A stretch of DNA of 64,000 nucleotides, taken from Gammaproteobacteria bacterium. Its GTDB lineage: Bacteria; Pseudomonadota; Gammaproteobacteria; DSM-16500. The position numbers and the translations under genes were made by a program. Below are positions 33,825-43,396 of the stretch, piece after piece (position 1 is the first letter of the stretch; every line of letters begins with the position of its first letter). The stretch is from NCBI GenBank assembly GCA_019634835.1, contig JAHCAO010000012.1, positions 1-64,000 on the forward strand, in the 5' to 3' direction. A model generated the notes under the pieces. The model was not told where the DNA came from, made no database searches, and saw nothing but the letters and a program-made list of their open reading frames with translations.

Positions 33825-34046
33825 ATGATTGATCTTCTAAATAATGCTCCAAGCAGTCATATATTAAAACCTGCACATCATATTTATGATGATGTCATTT
33901 CATTGGCTACTACGTTTTTATTGGTTTGTGGCCATGGATATGTTAATTATAGCGCCTTAAACAAGATGCAATCTTTCACGGATTTATATAAAACAATCAA
34001 TGCATGGAATCTATTTGTTGTATTGTTTCATCTTTTCCTACAATAA
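33825..34046 (+). pseudogene. Possible degraded membrane-protein fragment after metIQ
   Basis: A 73-codon frame starts 6 bases after the fusion gene and runs into the end of the convergent antiporter gene. It starts like a cytosolic-to-membrane N-terminus (AHHIYDDVISLATTFLLV) reminiscent of YitT-like membrane proteins, then loses sense. There is no ribosome site. Probably either a remnant or a chance frame. Confidence 0.25.
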
Positions 34047-36204
34047 ATAATAAATCATCCACTTCCAAAATAGTTTCAGGGCTGGGATTTAATATGCGTG
34101 TGTTTCCGCGTTCAATTCCCATCACTAATCCATTTAATTGCTCACGTATTTGAGAATCCCTAATGGTTTTACCAATAAAAGGATGCGTTTGATCAATGAG
34201 AATGGGTTTCAAAACAAAACTTTCAAGATAATTCGTTTTTTCAAGATCAGATGATGCAAGCGTTGCTTTGCGTTTAAACCGATCAATTTGGCTGTCATTA
34301 CCAAGCACAATTAATTTGTCGTTATCATACAAGCGCACATTGCCGCGTGGGGCCAGAATTGAATTATGGCCGCGATAAATGGCCACCACATTTATTCCAA
34401 AGCGTTCGCGAATTTTACATTCTCCCAAACTTTTTGTTGCAAAGGGTGATTTGTCGCCCACTTCAATTTCAACAAAATGCATGTCCCATGGCGCGAGTTC
34501 TTTATATTTAGCTAATTTTCCGGGTTGTTTTTTTAAGTTGCGCACCAATTGTCTTTCAAACCAATGGTAGGATTTCTCCAATTGTTTATATGAGATAGCA
34601 AAGAAAACAGCGACTAATGCGATAAACATTGTCGTCGTGATCCAAGTATGAAAATACACAACACTTAAAAAAACAATTTCGACTAAGGTGACTAACCATA
34701 CCATTGAAACAACGGGGTTAAATTTTAATTTTGCATATTCTGGGATAGGGCTTAATTTATATGAAAACAACATTCCCCAGATAAACGGAGAAGAAAGAAT
34801 AATGGCGATGATTTCACAAACCATTTTTGCTTCGCGCTTATTTTCAAGCATCGTATGAACATGTGGAAAAACTAACGTATTAATGAGTGTAAAAATAATA
34901 GCGACAATAATACCATTGATAAATAATCGAACGGTGACACTGCGCGGTATAGGATTTTTGTTTGATTCAGTTTGTGTTCGATATACCCATGTTGTATAGC
35001 TTTCTAAAAAATATTTCATGCGATCAGGAAGAATACGCTCTAATGTGTCACTGATATTGGCAGAAAGCCGGATCATATAAGGGGTGGTGAATGTGGTAAT
35101 ACTCGATACTGCTACAATGATAGGGTAAAACTTGTCGTTGATGGCATTGAGTGTCCAGCCAAGCGTTGCAATAATGAACGAGAATTCACCTATCTGCGCC
35201 ATGCCAAATCCTGCGCGGATAGCGGTATTAAAACTTTGGCCAGTTAAGAATGTGCCAGTACCAATGACGATGACTTTGCCGAGTATCAGTACCATTGTGA
35301 TAAAAAGCACAGACTGCCATTGATGAACGATCACAGAGGGATTAATCAACATACCGACAGAGATAAAAAATATCGCGCCAAAAATGTCACGGATTGGAAC
35401 GATGAGTTCTTCAATCCGGTGTATTAATACGGTCTCAGCTAAAATGGATCCCATGATAAAGGCGCCTAGTGCCGCTGAGTAATGAAAATAAGCTGCAATG
35501 GAGACTAAAAATAAACATAAGGCAATAGAGATAATAGTCAGCGTTTCTTGATTAACATAGTTTGCTAAGCGGCGGAACATAGAAGGTACCAGAGAATATC
35601 CAATCAGAAACCAGCCGCCCACTACTAACAGTAATTTGAATACGGCGAATAATATATCCATGGGCATGACATTTTTTGACATGATCATGGTGGACAATCC
35701 TACCAATAATAAAATGGCCAATAAGTCTTCCACCACTAAAATGCCAAAAATGACTTCAGCAAAACGTTTTGTCTTGAGTCCCAGCTCATTGATAGCTTTG
35801 AAAATAATGGTGGTCGAAGAAATAGCAAGCGCTGCTCCCAGAAATAAGCGGTCGTGATAACTCCATCCCATGATAGTTGCCGCAGCATAACCCAGTCCTA
35901 TCATGAGTGAGACATCAAATATTCCTGTGATTAAGGCGGAAAAACCCACTTTTGTTAGTTTATGAAAACTGAATTCTAGTCCCAATGAAAACATCAAAAA
36001 AATTACGCCCATCTCAGATAATGTCTTAATATCTTCAATGTCTGTAATGAACCTATAAGATGAGGTAAACGGGCCAATGATCATACCAGCCACTAGATAG
36101 CCCAGTACCACAGGTTGATGGATACGCTGAAATAGCAAGACAACAATGCCTGCAATGCCTAGCATAATGGTTAAATCATGTATCAGTGGTGCTAATTCAT
36201 TCAT
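33997..36204 (-). CDS. CPA2-family cation/proton antiporter with two TrkA_C domains
   Basis: 735 residues. Residues 1-390 are the 12-13-helix sodium/proton exchanger domain (LGIAGIVVLLFQ, GYLVAGMIIGPFTS, GVIFLMFSLGLEFS). After further membrane helices come two TrkA_C domains: ATKSLGECKIRERFGINVVAI with LYDNDKLIVLG, then GKTIRDSQIREQLNGLVMG with LEVDDLLFIVG. Such proteins (YbaL/RosB/Kef-like) exchange K+ or Na+ for protons and are gated by ligands at the regulatory domains. It ends the three-gene unit that starts at 38619. The exact ion is not readable. Confidence 0.88.
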   Translation of the reverse strand: MNELAPLIHDLTIMLGIAGIVVLLFQRIHQPVVLGYLVAGMIIGPFTSSYRFITDIEDIKTLSEMGVIFLMFSLGLEFSFHKLTKVGFSALITGIFDVSLMIGLGYAAATIMGWSYHDRLFLGAALAISSTTIIFKAINELGLKTKRFAEVIFGILVVEDLLAILLLVGLSTMIMSKNVMPMDILFAVFKLLLVVGGWFLIGYSLVPSMFRRLANYVNQETLTIISIALCLFLVSIAAYFHYSAALGAFIMGSILAETVLIHRIEELIVPIRDIFGAIFFISVGMLINPSVIVHQWQSVLFITMVLILGKVIVIGTGTFLTGQSFNTAIRAGFGMAQIGEFSFIIATLGWTLNAINDKFYPIIVAVSSITTFTTPYMIRLSANISDTLERILPDRMKYFLESYTTWVYRTQTESNKNPIPRSVTVRLFINGIIVAIIFTLINTLVFPHVHTMLENKREAKMVCEIIAIILSSPFIWGMLFSYKLSPIPEYAKLKFNPVVSMVWLVTLVEIVFLSVVYFHTWITTTMFIALVAVFFAISYKQLEKSYHWFERQLVRNLKKQPGKLAKYKELAPWDMHFVEIEVGDKSPFATKSLGECKIRERFGINVVAIYRGHNSILAPRGNVRLYDNDKLIVLGNDSQIDRFKRKATLASSDLEKTNYLESFVLKPILIDQTHPFIGKTIRDSQIREQLNGLVMGIERGNTRILNPSPETILEVDDLLFIVGKDETIQQIDSMH

Positions 36205-36250
36205 AACATACTCTTAAGTGGTAACATTACTGCAAAATATCATTCGGCAT

Positions 36251-36274
36251 TATACCCGCAGCGTTTCAATTTTA
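36251..36274. repeat. Short dispersed repeat, copy 2
   Basis: TATACCCGCAGCGTTTCAAT and a few flanking bases match copies at 30154 and 54597. The last three bases are the stop codon of the YbdK gene. Confidence 0.5.
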
Positions 36275-37411
36275 GGAGTAAATTGATGAGTATGGATTGC
36301 TCCATAATTCAGCCTGGCTTCGTACAGTGTCGTTTAGTGATTGAAATTTTTTATAATATTTTCTAATCCAGCTTGCGTCATTTTCATGGTTTTGTACAGA
36401 CAGCCTAATTTTTTCTAAGGCAATTTCACAGTTTAATTTTTGCGCATATGGTTCTAGCTGTATGCAGGTATTAAGAATGTCTTCTTTGAGTGGTACACGA
36501 GTAGAGTGAATGGGGTTGACTAATATGCCGTCAAGACCATATCGCGCTGCATTATAACGATTAAATAGATAAGTAAGATAAACTTTTCGCGATAACAGCG
36601 GTCTAGTGTCGAGCAAAAAACAAGCAAGCATCTGAGTATAAGCAGCAAGATCAGAGGCTTTATCAACAGTTAACGGTGTGTCACAAATACGCAATTCAAT
36701 GGTGCCAAATTCAGGCTTCGGGCGGATGTCCCAGTAAAAATCTTTCATGCTTTTAACGATGCCGAGATGAAGCATCGTGTCGAAATAAGCCTCAAATTCA
36801 GCCCAAGTAAGACACCAGGGTGGAGTACCACTAAGGGGAAAGGCGCTAATAACAGTGATTCGTGAGCAATCAAATGCAGTATCTACTCCTTGATGAAATG
36901 GAGAGGCAGCTGATAAAGCAATAAAGTGCGGCAGGTACTGTGCCATTGCATGACATAGATATAAAGCATCATCCCCACTGGAGCAGCCGATATGAATATG
37001 TTGACCAAATACAGTGAATTGCTTTGCCAGATAACCATATTGTTCTGAAACATTGGTAAAGCGTTCTATAGGAAAAATGCGTTGATCCATCCATTGCTGA
37101 AATGGATGGGTGCCTCCTCCACAGACTCCGATGTGTGTTTGGGCTGCTTGTTTGGCTATGATATCTCTTAATGCGCGAAGTTCGGCAATTAAAGTGTGAT
37201 AGGATTCATGGATAGAAGAGTTGAGTTCAATCATGGCTAAAGTGATTTCAGGTTTGATTTCTCCAGGATGAGAAATTTCGGATAAGCGTCGTATTAAATC
37301 TTTTGATTCCATGGCCAAGTTATAATTTTGTAAATCAACCAACTGAAGTTCTAATTCAACACCCATTGTGAAAGGGTCACTTTTTTTGAAGGAGAGCAGC
37401 TCGTTATTCAT
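36272..37411 (-). CDS. ybdK: Carboxylate-amine ligase, YbdK family (GCS2)
   Basis: 379 residues with FTMGVELELQLVD, GVCGGGTHPFQQW, the long FGQHIHIGCSSGDDALYLC and FGTIELRICDTPLTV, all glutamate-cysteine ligase type 2 hallmarks. E. coli YbdK joins glutamate and cysteine weakly; the natural product is uncertain. AAGGATA precedes the ATG. It lies between two antiporters on the same strand (24-base gap upstream, 68 downstream), which suggests a functional link, possibly a gamma-glutamyl or glutathione-like ligand for antiporter control (inference). Confidence 0.9.
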   Translation of the reverse strand: MNNELLSFKKSDPFTMGVELELQLVDLQNYNLAMESKDLIRRLSEISHPGEIKPEITLAMIELNSSIHESYHTLIAELRALRDIIAKQAAQTHIGVCGGGTHPFQQWMDQRIFPIERFTNVSEQYGYLAKQFTVFGQHIHIGCSSGDDALYLCHAMAQYLPHFIALSAASPFHQGVDTAFDCSRITVISAFPLSGTPPWCLTWAEFEAYFDTMLHLGIVKSMKDFYWDIRPKPEFGTIELRICDTPLTVDKASDLAAYTQMLACFLLDTRPLLSRKVYLTYLFNRYNAARYGLDGILVNPIHSTRVPLKEDILNTCIQLEPYAQKLNCEIALEKIRLSVQNHENDASWIRKYYKKFQSLNDTVRSQAELWSNPYSSIYS

Positions 37412-37434
37412 TTTTATATCCTTCTTGGATTGAT

Positions 37435-38619
37435 TTACTGTAATGCTTCATTCGATTTAATAAAAGCAACCTGTGTTGCAATGGGACCAATGATATTTAA
37501 TACTGCAACGACAGTTGTAATGATTGTCATTAATTGATATCCAAAATTAGGGTTAAAATCTAGGATGATATTCGACATACCAATTGCTAATCCTGCCATA
37601 GGTGTTAAAGCCATAGAAAGTGCCCATGACTGCTGGTGGGTGAGACGACTGGTACTGGCGAATAACCAAATTCCGCAGGATTTTGCAATTGTACGTGCCA
37701 GTAAAATGGCGAGTACAATCCAGGTTGCTTGCCATAGTCCTTGTAATTGCAAATGCACACCTGTGACGACAAATAATACAATAAAAAATAAACGTGCAAT
37801 CCAACCAAAATCAATTTCAATTAATAAGTGCGCCCAGTCAAAATTTCTAGCACAAATTCCTAGCGTGAACAGTGTTATCATAGAGGAAAGATTGAGAATA
37901 CCAGAGAGGCCGATTGCAAATATGATACTGCCAACAAATAATACAAACTGATTGTTGTTGCGTTTCCCAATAAAATAAGCGATTCCTAATGTAATAATAA
38001 ATATTAGTGCGCCAAAAATAACAGATCCTAATAATTTATAGGTAGTGTGTTCCGCCATGATTGAAAAAGATGTATTGGATTGTGTGAGTGGCAATAGGAA
38101 TGTGAATATCAGTATTCCAATTAAATTATTAAGACTAGTCAAAATTAACGCTCGCCGTGTGACAGGTCCTTTAGAGTCTAAATCATGTGCTATCATCATG
38201 ACGACCGCAGCGGAGGTGGCGATAGAAATGGAAGCGGCTAATGCTGCATATATCCAAGGAAATTGGAAAGCATATAATATGGTAAAAACCAGAATAAAAG
38301 TGAAAAGGGATTCAAAAATAGCCATCGGGATAATACCATGATCCTGTCGTAGCCATGCAAAATCTAAATGTCTTCCCAAATCAAATAATATTAAGCCTAA
38401 TGAAATTTCCACAAAAATATGTGTGTTAGCTAATAATGATGGAGTGACAATATTAAATCCACCTGGGCCCACTAAGAATCCAACAGCTATATAACCGGAG
38501 ATAATGGGTAAAAAGCGGACACGTTTTGCAGCTTCACCACCGATTAATCCTAGTAATAATGTTAAGCCAAATAATGCTATTGGATTAAGATGTAATGGAA
38601 ATTTCGGCAACAAATACAT
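37435..38619 (-). CDS. CPA2-family cation/proton antiporter
   Basis: 394 residues from ATG 38619 (AGAGGAA 7 bases upstream; the frame runs up to 38691 without a site). About 12 hydrophobic helices, with ISGYIAVGFLVGPGG, LGLILFDLGRHLDF and SISIATSAAVVMM, as in Kef/NhaA-like CPA2 exchangers. No TrkA_C or TrkA_N domain, unlike its partner at 33997. First gene of a likely operon with ybdK and the second antiporter. Confidence 0.87.
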   Translation of the reverse strand: MYLLPKFPLHLNPIALFGLTLLLGLIGGEAAKRVRFLPIISGYIAVGFLVGPGGFNIVTPSLLANTHIFVEISLGLILFDLGRHLDFAWLRQDHGIIPMAIFESLFTFILVFTILYAFQFPWIYAALAASISIATSAAVVMMIAHDLDSKGPVTRRALILTSLNNLIGILIFTFLLPLTQSNTSFSIMAEHTTYKLLGSVIFGALIFIITLGIAYFIGKRNNNQFVLFVGSIIFAIGLSGILNLSSMITLFTLGICARNFDWAHLLIEIDFGWIARLFFIVLFVVTGVHLQLQGLWQATWIVLAILLARTIAKSCGIWLFASTSRLTHQQSWALSMALTPMAGLAIGMSNIILDFNPNFGYQLMTIITTVVAVLNIIGPIATQVAFIKSNEALQ

Positions 38620-38863
38620 CAGCAGTTCCTCTAGAAAAAATATTATTTTATATAGCAGATAGACTGATAAAATATGTAAAAAAAGATTCATTTTCGTATG
38701 GATCTTGTGTGCTTTTAAACTACTCTATAATGGAATTTAAATCAAATGAAATGAAAAATTCAGCGTGATACAAGTTTTAAAATGATATGTATTCTAATGT
38801 TGATTTTTCTAATCACACCAGAAAATATTCAATTTTGTTGCTACATTATTAAAATGATGAAAG

Positions 38864-38876
38864 CTCGTCATGCACT
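38864..38876. repeat. Family-B element tip (remnant)
   Basis: CTCGTCATGCACT matches the 3' tip of family-B elements (as at 15955-15966). It lies 3 bases from the stop codon of the cyclase-like gene. Confidence 0.4.
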
Positions 38877-38878
38877 CA

Positions 38879-40006
38879 TCAATATCTGATTGCTCTAGAC
38901 TTTGAAGTTTCAAATGTTGGTATTTTAAGGTCAGGATAATTAGCGTGTTCAGGCCAGTAATAACCTTTTTGGTATAATATGTCGTGTAATTTTTTTAATT
39001 CATCGATGGTCTCAATTAATATAAATTGTACACTGCTTAAATGCTTAGATGACACGCCATGCTGTTGCATGGTAGACAAACTCATTGTGTGTGGTAGTAC
39101 AATAAGGCATGGCAGGTTTTTGATTAACTCATTTGCAAAAGGATTGTGAAATTCACTGTTATGATGAATTATTTTATTGTTTTTATCTTTACGTTTTTCA
39201 TCAAGCGCTGCAATATTTTTATTAAGTATCGTAATCATTTCTCTTGTGCGTTGGCTCCAATTTCCACCTTTTGTATCTTCTTTAGGACCAATATAATTAG
39301 GTAATGTGCTTGCTTTAAGAAGGTCATACATGTGTCTTGGACATCCGTAGGTTGGAAAAGGTGTTTTGTCTTTTCCACTAAGGTTGAGGTCAGAATAGGG
39401 TGGGCAAATGACTAAAAGATCATAATCTGCGGTAATCGGTTTGATAATTTGATTATTCTGGTCATCTAATATCGTTTTTCCAAGAACCAGCAAAGGTTGA
39501 TTGTTTTTATCAAAAATCAAATAATCACTGCTGCTTCCTATTTTTCTTGCTGTTACCCGAATCTGGGTTTCTTCTTTTTTCCAATCTATTATATAAATAT
39601 TTTGATTCAGTATTTTTTGGATAGTAATGTTGTTTCCCAATAATTGTTGTAGTTCATTAAAACGATTTTCAGGCAATATACATGGAATAGATTGTAAACA
39701 GGGATCTTTTTGAAAAGCATTATCTAAAAGCTTTGTATATTCCTTATATTTACTGAGTGGTACTTGACAGTATGCAGGGTTGATTGCAATCAACCCTGCT
39801 GCGATGCCAGTATTTGAGGATTTATTTTTAACAGCAAATGGTTTAGTAGGATAGCCGTCTTCTATGAAAGTGCGGGCATATTTGCTTACTGTTCTGATAC
39901 CTATGACTGTGTTATAAGATTCTGCTGCCTGACGGATAGCGTGCATATGTAGCGCTGGCATTCCATAGCAATGGTCGTTTAGAATTTGCTTAATACCAAC
40001 TTTCAT
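38879..40006 (-). CDS. Edema factor/CyaA/ExoY-family nucleotidyl cyclase toxin homologue
   Basis: 375 residues matching the class II adenylate cyclase toxins (anthrax edema factor, Bordetella CyaA, Pseudomonas ExoY). Evidence by eye: GIRTVSKYARTFIEDGYPTK with Lys55, then KNKSSNTGIAAGLIAIN with Lys62 (compare CyaA Lys58/Lys65 in VATKGLGVHAKSSDWG); the metal-binding pair TADYDLLVI (Asp194, Asp196); GGNWSQRTREMITILNK; and HHNSEFHNPFAN with Asn288 like CyaA HGTEQNNPFPE. The catalytic His63 of CyaA is Lys60 here. No signal peptide, no RTX repeats, no receptor-binding domain, so export would need a machine such as Dot/Icm. Host activator unknown (calmodulin or actin in relatives). Not part of an operon. 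Confidence 0.82.
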   Translation of the reverse strand: MKVGIKQILNDHCYGMPALHMHAIRQAAESYNTVIGIRTVSKYARTFIEDGYPTKPFAVKNKSSNTGIAAGLIAINPAYCQVPLSKYKEYTKLLDNAFQKDPCLQSIPCILPENRFNELQQLLGNNITIQKILNQNIYIIDWKKEETQIRVTARKIGSSSDYLIFDKNNQPLLVLGKTILDDQNNQIIKPITADYDLLVICPPYSDLNLSGKDKTPFPTYGCPRHMYDLLKASTLPNYIGPKEDTKGGNWSQRTREMITILNKNIAALDEKRKDKNNKIIHHNSEFHNPFANELIKNLPCLIVLPHTMSLSTMQQHGVSSKHLSSVQFILIETIDELKKLHDILYQKGYYWPEHANYPDLKIPTFETSKSRAIRY

Positions 40007-40345
40007 GGTCGCTACTCGTTCATTATATTTTTGTATGCTGCTGATGGTTCTGTATGTGTAATGGGATTTTGCACTGGCAGAATGTTCAGGTAATTAAAAT
40101 TTTAACGGTCTTAGCTTAAAAGAGAATTAAACCTTAAAAGAGGATTAAAAAGAGAGAGTGGGCAAGTCTCTGCTTTCTTTATAGGGGACATGAATGATTG
40201 GTGCGGTTAGCAGGAGGATGCTTTTATATGGATTTATATTGTGTCGATAACAAATGCTTGGCATCTTTTTTTCTCTTGCCGTTTTAAATGATAATCATTA
40301 TCATTTGCGTAATATTACCTTAACCATTTTTCAGGGTAAAACATC
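40007..40345. promoter_or_regulatory. Divergent region: cyclase toxin homologue and legiobactin operon promoter
   Basis: 339 bases. Contains the lbtA Fur box (40286-40306). A 19-codon frame (MDLYCVDNKCLASFFLLPF, ATG 40229) has a strong AGGAGG upstream but lies before the Fur box and is probably chance or a short leader. Purine-rich direct repeats (AAAAGAGGATTAAAAAGAG) occur near 40134-40157. Confidence 0.4.
40286..40306. promoter_or_regulatory. Fur box upstream of lbtA
   Basis: TGATAAT-C-ATTATCA at 40289-40303 is a perfect 7-1-7 Fur inverted repeat, flanked by AA and TT so the pairing extends further. It ends 39 bases before the lbtA start. Fur with Fe2+ should repress the siderophore operon when iron is plentiful. 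Confidence 0.85.
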
Positions 40346-42148
40346 ATGATTGCTGAAGCACCCTCAAAACAAGTAGAAAATCAATTAGTTAAGCGCTTGT
40401 TGCATGCTTGTGTACGCGAACAATTACTTCCTTATACAATAAAAGATACACTGCTAATTATTGATTTAAAACAGGGTAAAAAAACCCTTATTGCCAGCAA
40501 AGTCCAACAGTTTCACTTAGGAAAGTTGAAAATCGAAGGTCAAGTTATGGTCATAGTGCAGGACCAGCTCCATGTTGTTTCGACGGTCGATCATCTTCTA
40601 GAGTTGATTTATCACGAGATAAGCAATGATGTTCATTTACCTCAATGGGAAAAGTTTGTTGTAGAAGTGAATAATTGTAATATCAATAAAAATCTTGTGG
40701 CAAAATTTAGCGAACATTTCAATCATCAATTAGCTAGAAAAATGGTTCAATCTCATGCAGAAACTCTTATTCAATATATTACATCGTGTTACTCAGCTGC
40801 TGAGCAGCTAATGTTTTTTGAAATGTGGGCGGCAAAAGGACATCCTTATCACCCTTGTCATAAAACGAAATTGGGATTTAATTCTAAAGCGTATCAAACA
40901 TTTTCTCCTGAATTTAATCAAGATATCTATTTGCCGCTAGCTGCCATTGCTAAATCTATTATCCATGTGGAATTAGGCTTGAATATTATCGATTATAATG
41001 ATTGGTTTGCCAGTCAGTTTCCGGACGCTTGGTGTGCATGGGAAGAAAAAATATGTGCTAATGGATTATCTAGTCATCATTATAGTCCTATCTTTATTCA
41101 TCCTTGGCAATATGAGAATGTCATCATTAAATTGTTTCAAGATATTATTGAAGAACGTCAATTACTATTTTTTAAAGATGTTTATGTTACAACAAAAGCT
41201 AGTCTTTCATTTAGGACAATGATAGTAAAAGACAGTATAGGGCAGCCGCATATAAAATTACCTATTGCAGTGCATAGTACCAGTGCTATGCGTACGATTT
41301 CACCTGCATCTGTGCATAATGGGCCAAAATTGGAAAAAATCTTAAAACAAATCCTTGCCTGGGAGAATCATTTTACTGGTCATCTTAAGATTGCTTATGA
41401 GGTATGCGGGCTGCATGTTCAATTCTCAAATCCTGAAATTGAGAAACACTTAGGTGTTATCTATAGGGATAATCCTGCTAATTTTTTACAACGACACGAA
41501 GTTCCCATTGTGGTAGCAGCATTGTTTGAAAAATCCCCGCTCAATCACATACCATTATTTTTAGAAATTATGCAGGCAGCGGTGGGTAGTTCATTGCAGG
41601 GAGCAATCCAATATTTTAATCAATATTGCCAGGTTGTTGTACTGGCTTATTTGGATTTATTTCTCATTTATGGAGTGGCTTTGGAAGGACATCAGCAAAA
41701 TACAATTGCTGTATTTAAAAACCTTTATCCAGCTTATATGATTGCACGAGATTTAGGTGGGTTGCGTGTTCATGTTCCCACGCTATACAGCCAAGGTTTG
41801 ATGTTGGAAGCATATCCAAATTCTGCGACTTTCACAGAAGAGAGTCAGGAAGCAACTAATAAATTTTTGCATACAGTGATTCAATATCATTTGGGTGAAA
41901 TTGTATTGTTACTTGCACAGGAATATGGTGTAACAGAATCTGTATTTTGGAAAATTGTGAAAGCTAATTTGGTGGAACGTTTTCATACCTTAAAAAGCAG
42001 AGTGCCGCTAGATCGATGGGAAAGAGAATACCGGGTGATCATGGAAGACGATTGGCAAGTCAAAGGGCTTATGCGCATGCGTTTGCATGATGTTTATAAT
42101 AAATATATTTATATTAATCTAGAAAATCCATTGCGAGATATACAATAG
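40346..42148 (+). CDS. lbtA: Siderophore synthetase, IucA/IucC family (LbtA-like)
   Basis: 600 residues of the NRPS-independent siderophore (NIS) synthetase family, joining citrate-type acids to amines with ATP. Seen: MWAAKGHPYHPCHKTKLGF (ATP-binding KGHPxHPxxK motif), PIFIHPWQYENVI, KASLSFRTM, and YFNQY in the palm. The symbol follows Legionella lbtA from the four-gene context (MFS, MFS, LbtU); legiobactin (rhizoferrin-like) is the product there. AGGG precedes the ATG by about 9 bases. The next gene starts immediately after its stop. Confidence 0.87.
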   Translation: MIAEAPSKQVENQLVKRLLHACVREQLLPYTIKDTLLIIDLKQGKKTLIASKVQQFHLGKLKIEGQVMVIVQDQLHVVSTVDHLLELIYHEISNDVHLPQWEKFVVEVNNCNINKNLVAKFSEHFNHQLARKMVQSHAETLIQYITSCYSAAEQLMFFEMWAAKGHPYHPCHKTKLGFNSKAYQTFSPEFNQDIYLPLAAIAKSIIHVELGLNIIDYNDWFASQFPDAWCAWEEKICANGLSSHHYSPIFIHPWQYENVIIKLFQDIIEERQLLFFKDVYVTTKASLSFRTMIVKDSIGQPHIKLPIAVHSTSAMRTISPASVHNGPKLEKILKQILAWENHFTGHLKIAYEVCGLHVQFSNPEIEKHLGVIYRDNPANFLQRHEVPIVVAALFEKSPLNHIPLFLEIMQAAVGSSLQGAIQYFNQYCQVVVLAYLDLFLIYGVALEGHQQNTIAVFKNLYPAYMIARDLGGLRVHVPTLYSQGLMLEAYPNSATFTEESQEATNKFLHTVIQYHLGEIVLLLAQEYGVTESVFWKIVKANLVERFHTLKSRVPLDRWEREYRVIMEDDWQVKGLMRMRLHDVYNKYIYINLENPLRDIQ

Positions 42149-43396
42149 ATGGACGTTATTGATGATTCAGGTTGGAGAACACAACTCAATATTTTATGGG
42201 TTGGTCAGACGCTATTAATTGCTATGCTGACTATGAGTTTGCCTTATTGGCCACTTTATATTACCCATTTGGGGAATTTTTCTGCTTATGAGATCCGTTT
42301 TTGGAGTGCTGCCATTTATATTGCACCTTTTTTATCATCAACTTTTAGTTCCCCCTTATGGGGAAGGATTGGAGATAGATATGGCTATAAACCGATGGTC
42401 ATACGTGCATGTGCAGGGTTGTTTATCACTCAAACATTGATTTTATTTTTTTCTAATGTGTATCTCATTTTTATTTTTCGCATATTGCAAGGGGTATTGG
42501 CTGGATTCATTGTTGCTGCGCAATCATGGGCTTTGGCAATTAGTCCCGAGAATGAACGTGGTGCAACAATGGGTAAGTTGCAATCCGCAACTGCTATTGG
42601 AAATCTAATGGGTCCGCTTCTAGGCGGGGTAATTGCTACCTATGGTGGTTATCAATCTATCTTTTCTAGCTCATCGGTAATTTGCGCATTGGTTACCATT
42701 TCATTCTTATGCTTATTAAAAAAACCGGTTCAACTTGCATCTACTCTATCTCAAGAACTTGATACAGATTCAAAAGGAATATTTTCTTATTTAAAAAAAC
42801 AAGTCTTATCTATTTTGCTTGTCATTATGATAATTCAGTTGGCCCGTTCTATGATCACACCTGTGTTTTCATTATTTGTGACAGAATTTCTAGGTGGAAA
42901 TGATATTATGGTAGGTGTTTTATATGCTGCGACAGGATTAATGATATTTTTTACCGCACCATCATGGGGACGTTTTTTTGATAGTATTATAAACGCAGGT
43001 CATTCGGTTTATTCCATTATTGCCATGCTCTTGTTTTTATGCGCAGGACTTCAGGTGTTACATGCTTATGCACATTCTATTGTTGCCATTTTCCTCCTAA
43101 GGTTATTGTGGGGAGTTTGTCTTGGTGCTTTACTTCCCGTCTTATTAAGGTTGTTGGTTGATAACGTTAGCTCTAACGAAAATGGCTTATTTCTTGGGTT
43201 TGGAAACAGTGCAACAAAGTTCGGTAATTTATTAGGCATCATCATGGGCGCATTGATTGAAGCGCGCTTTGGATATGAGAATAGTTTTTTGATGACGGCA
43301 CTTTTATATGCTGTAGCTGCTATAGTGGTATTGCTGAATATAAAATCATTAAAATCCATAGCTGATAACAAATTAAGTTCGGACCATTCGTTATGA
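42149..43396 (+). CDS. lbtB: MFS siderophore exporter (LbtB-like)
   Basis: 415 residues, 12 membrane helices. MFS landmarks: FSSPLWGRIGDRYGYKPMVI in the loop 2-3 and QGVLAGFIVAAQSWALAISPENERG. In Legionella lbtB, adjacent to lbtA, is needed for legiobactin release into medium. Starts directly after the lbtA stop, and its end overlaps lbtC by 4 bases (translation coupling). Drug or amino-acid export cannot be excluded from sequence alone. Confidence 0.82.
   Translation: MDVIDDSGWRTQLNILWVGQTLLIAMLTMSLPYWPLYITHLGNFSAYEIRFWSAAIYIAPFLSSTFSSPLWGRIGDRYGYKPMVIRACAGLFITQTLILFFSNVYLIFIFRILQGVLAGFIVAAQSWALAISPENERGATMGKLQSATAIGNLMGPLLGGVIATYGGYQSIFSSSSVICALVTISFLCLLKKPVQLASTLSQELDTDSKGIFSYLKKQVLSILLVIMIIQLARSMITPVFSLFVTEFLGGNDIMVGVLYAATGLMIFFTAPSWGRFFDSIINAGHSVYSIIAMLLFLCAGLQVLHAYAHSIVAIFLLRLLWGVCLGALLPVLLRLLVDNVSSNENGLFLGFGNSATKFGNLLGIIMGALIEARFGYENSFLMTALLYAVAAIVVLLNIKSLKSIADNKLSSDHSL

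Noticed and set aside
37565..38341. Frames opposite the antiporter
   Set aside because: Antisense shadows of a well-supported membrane protein gene.
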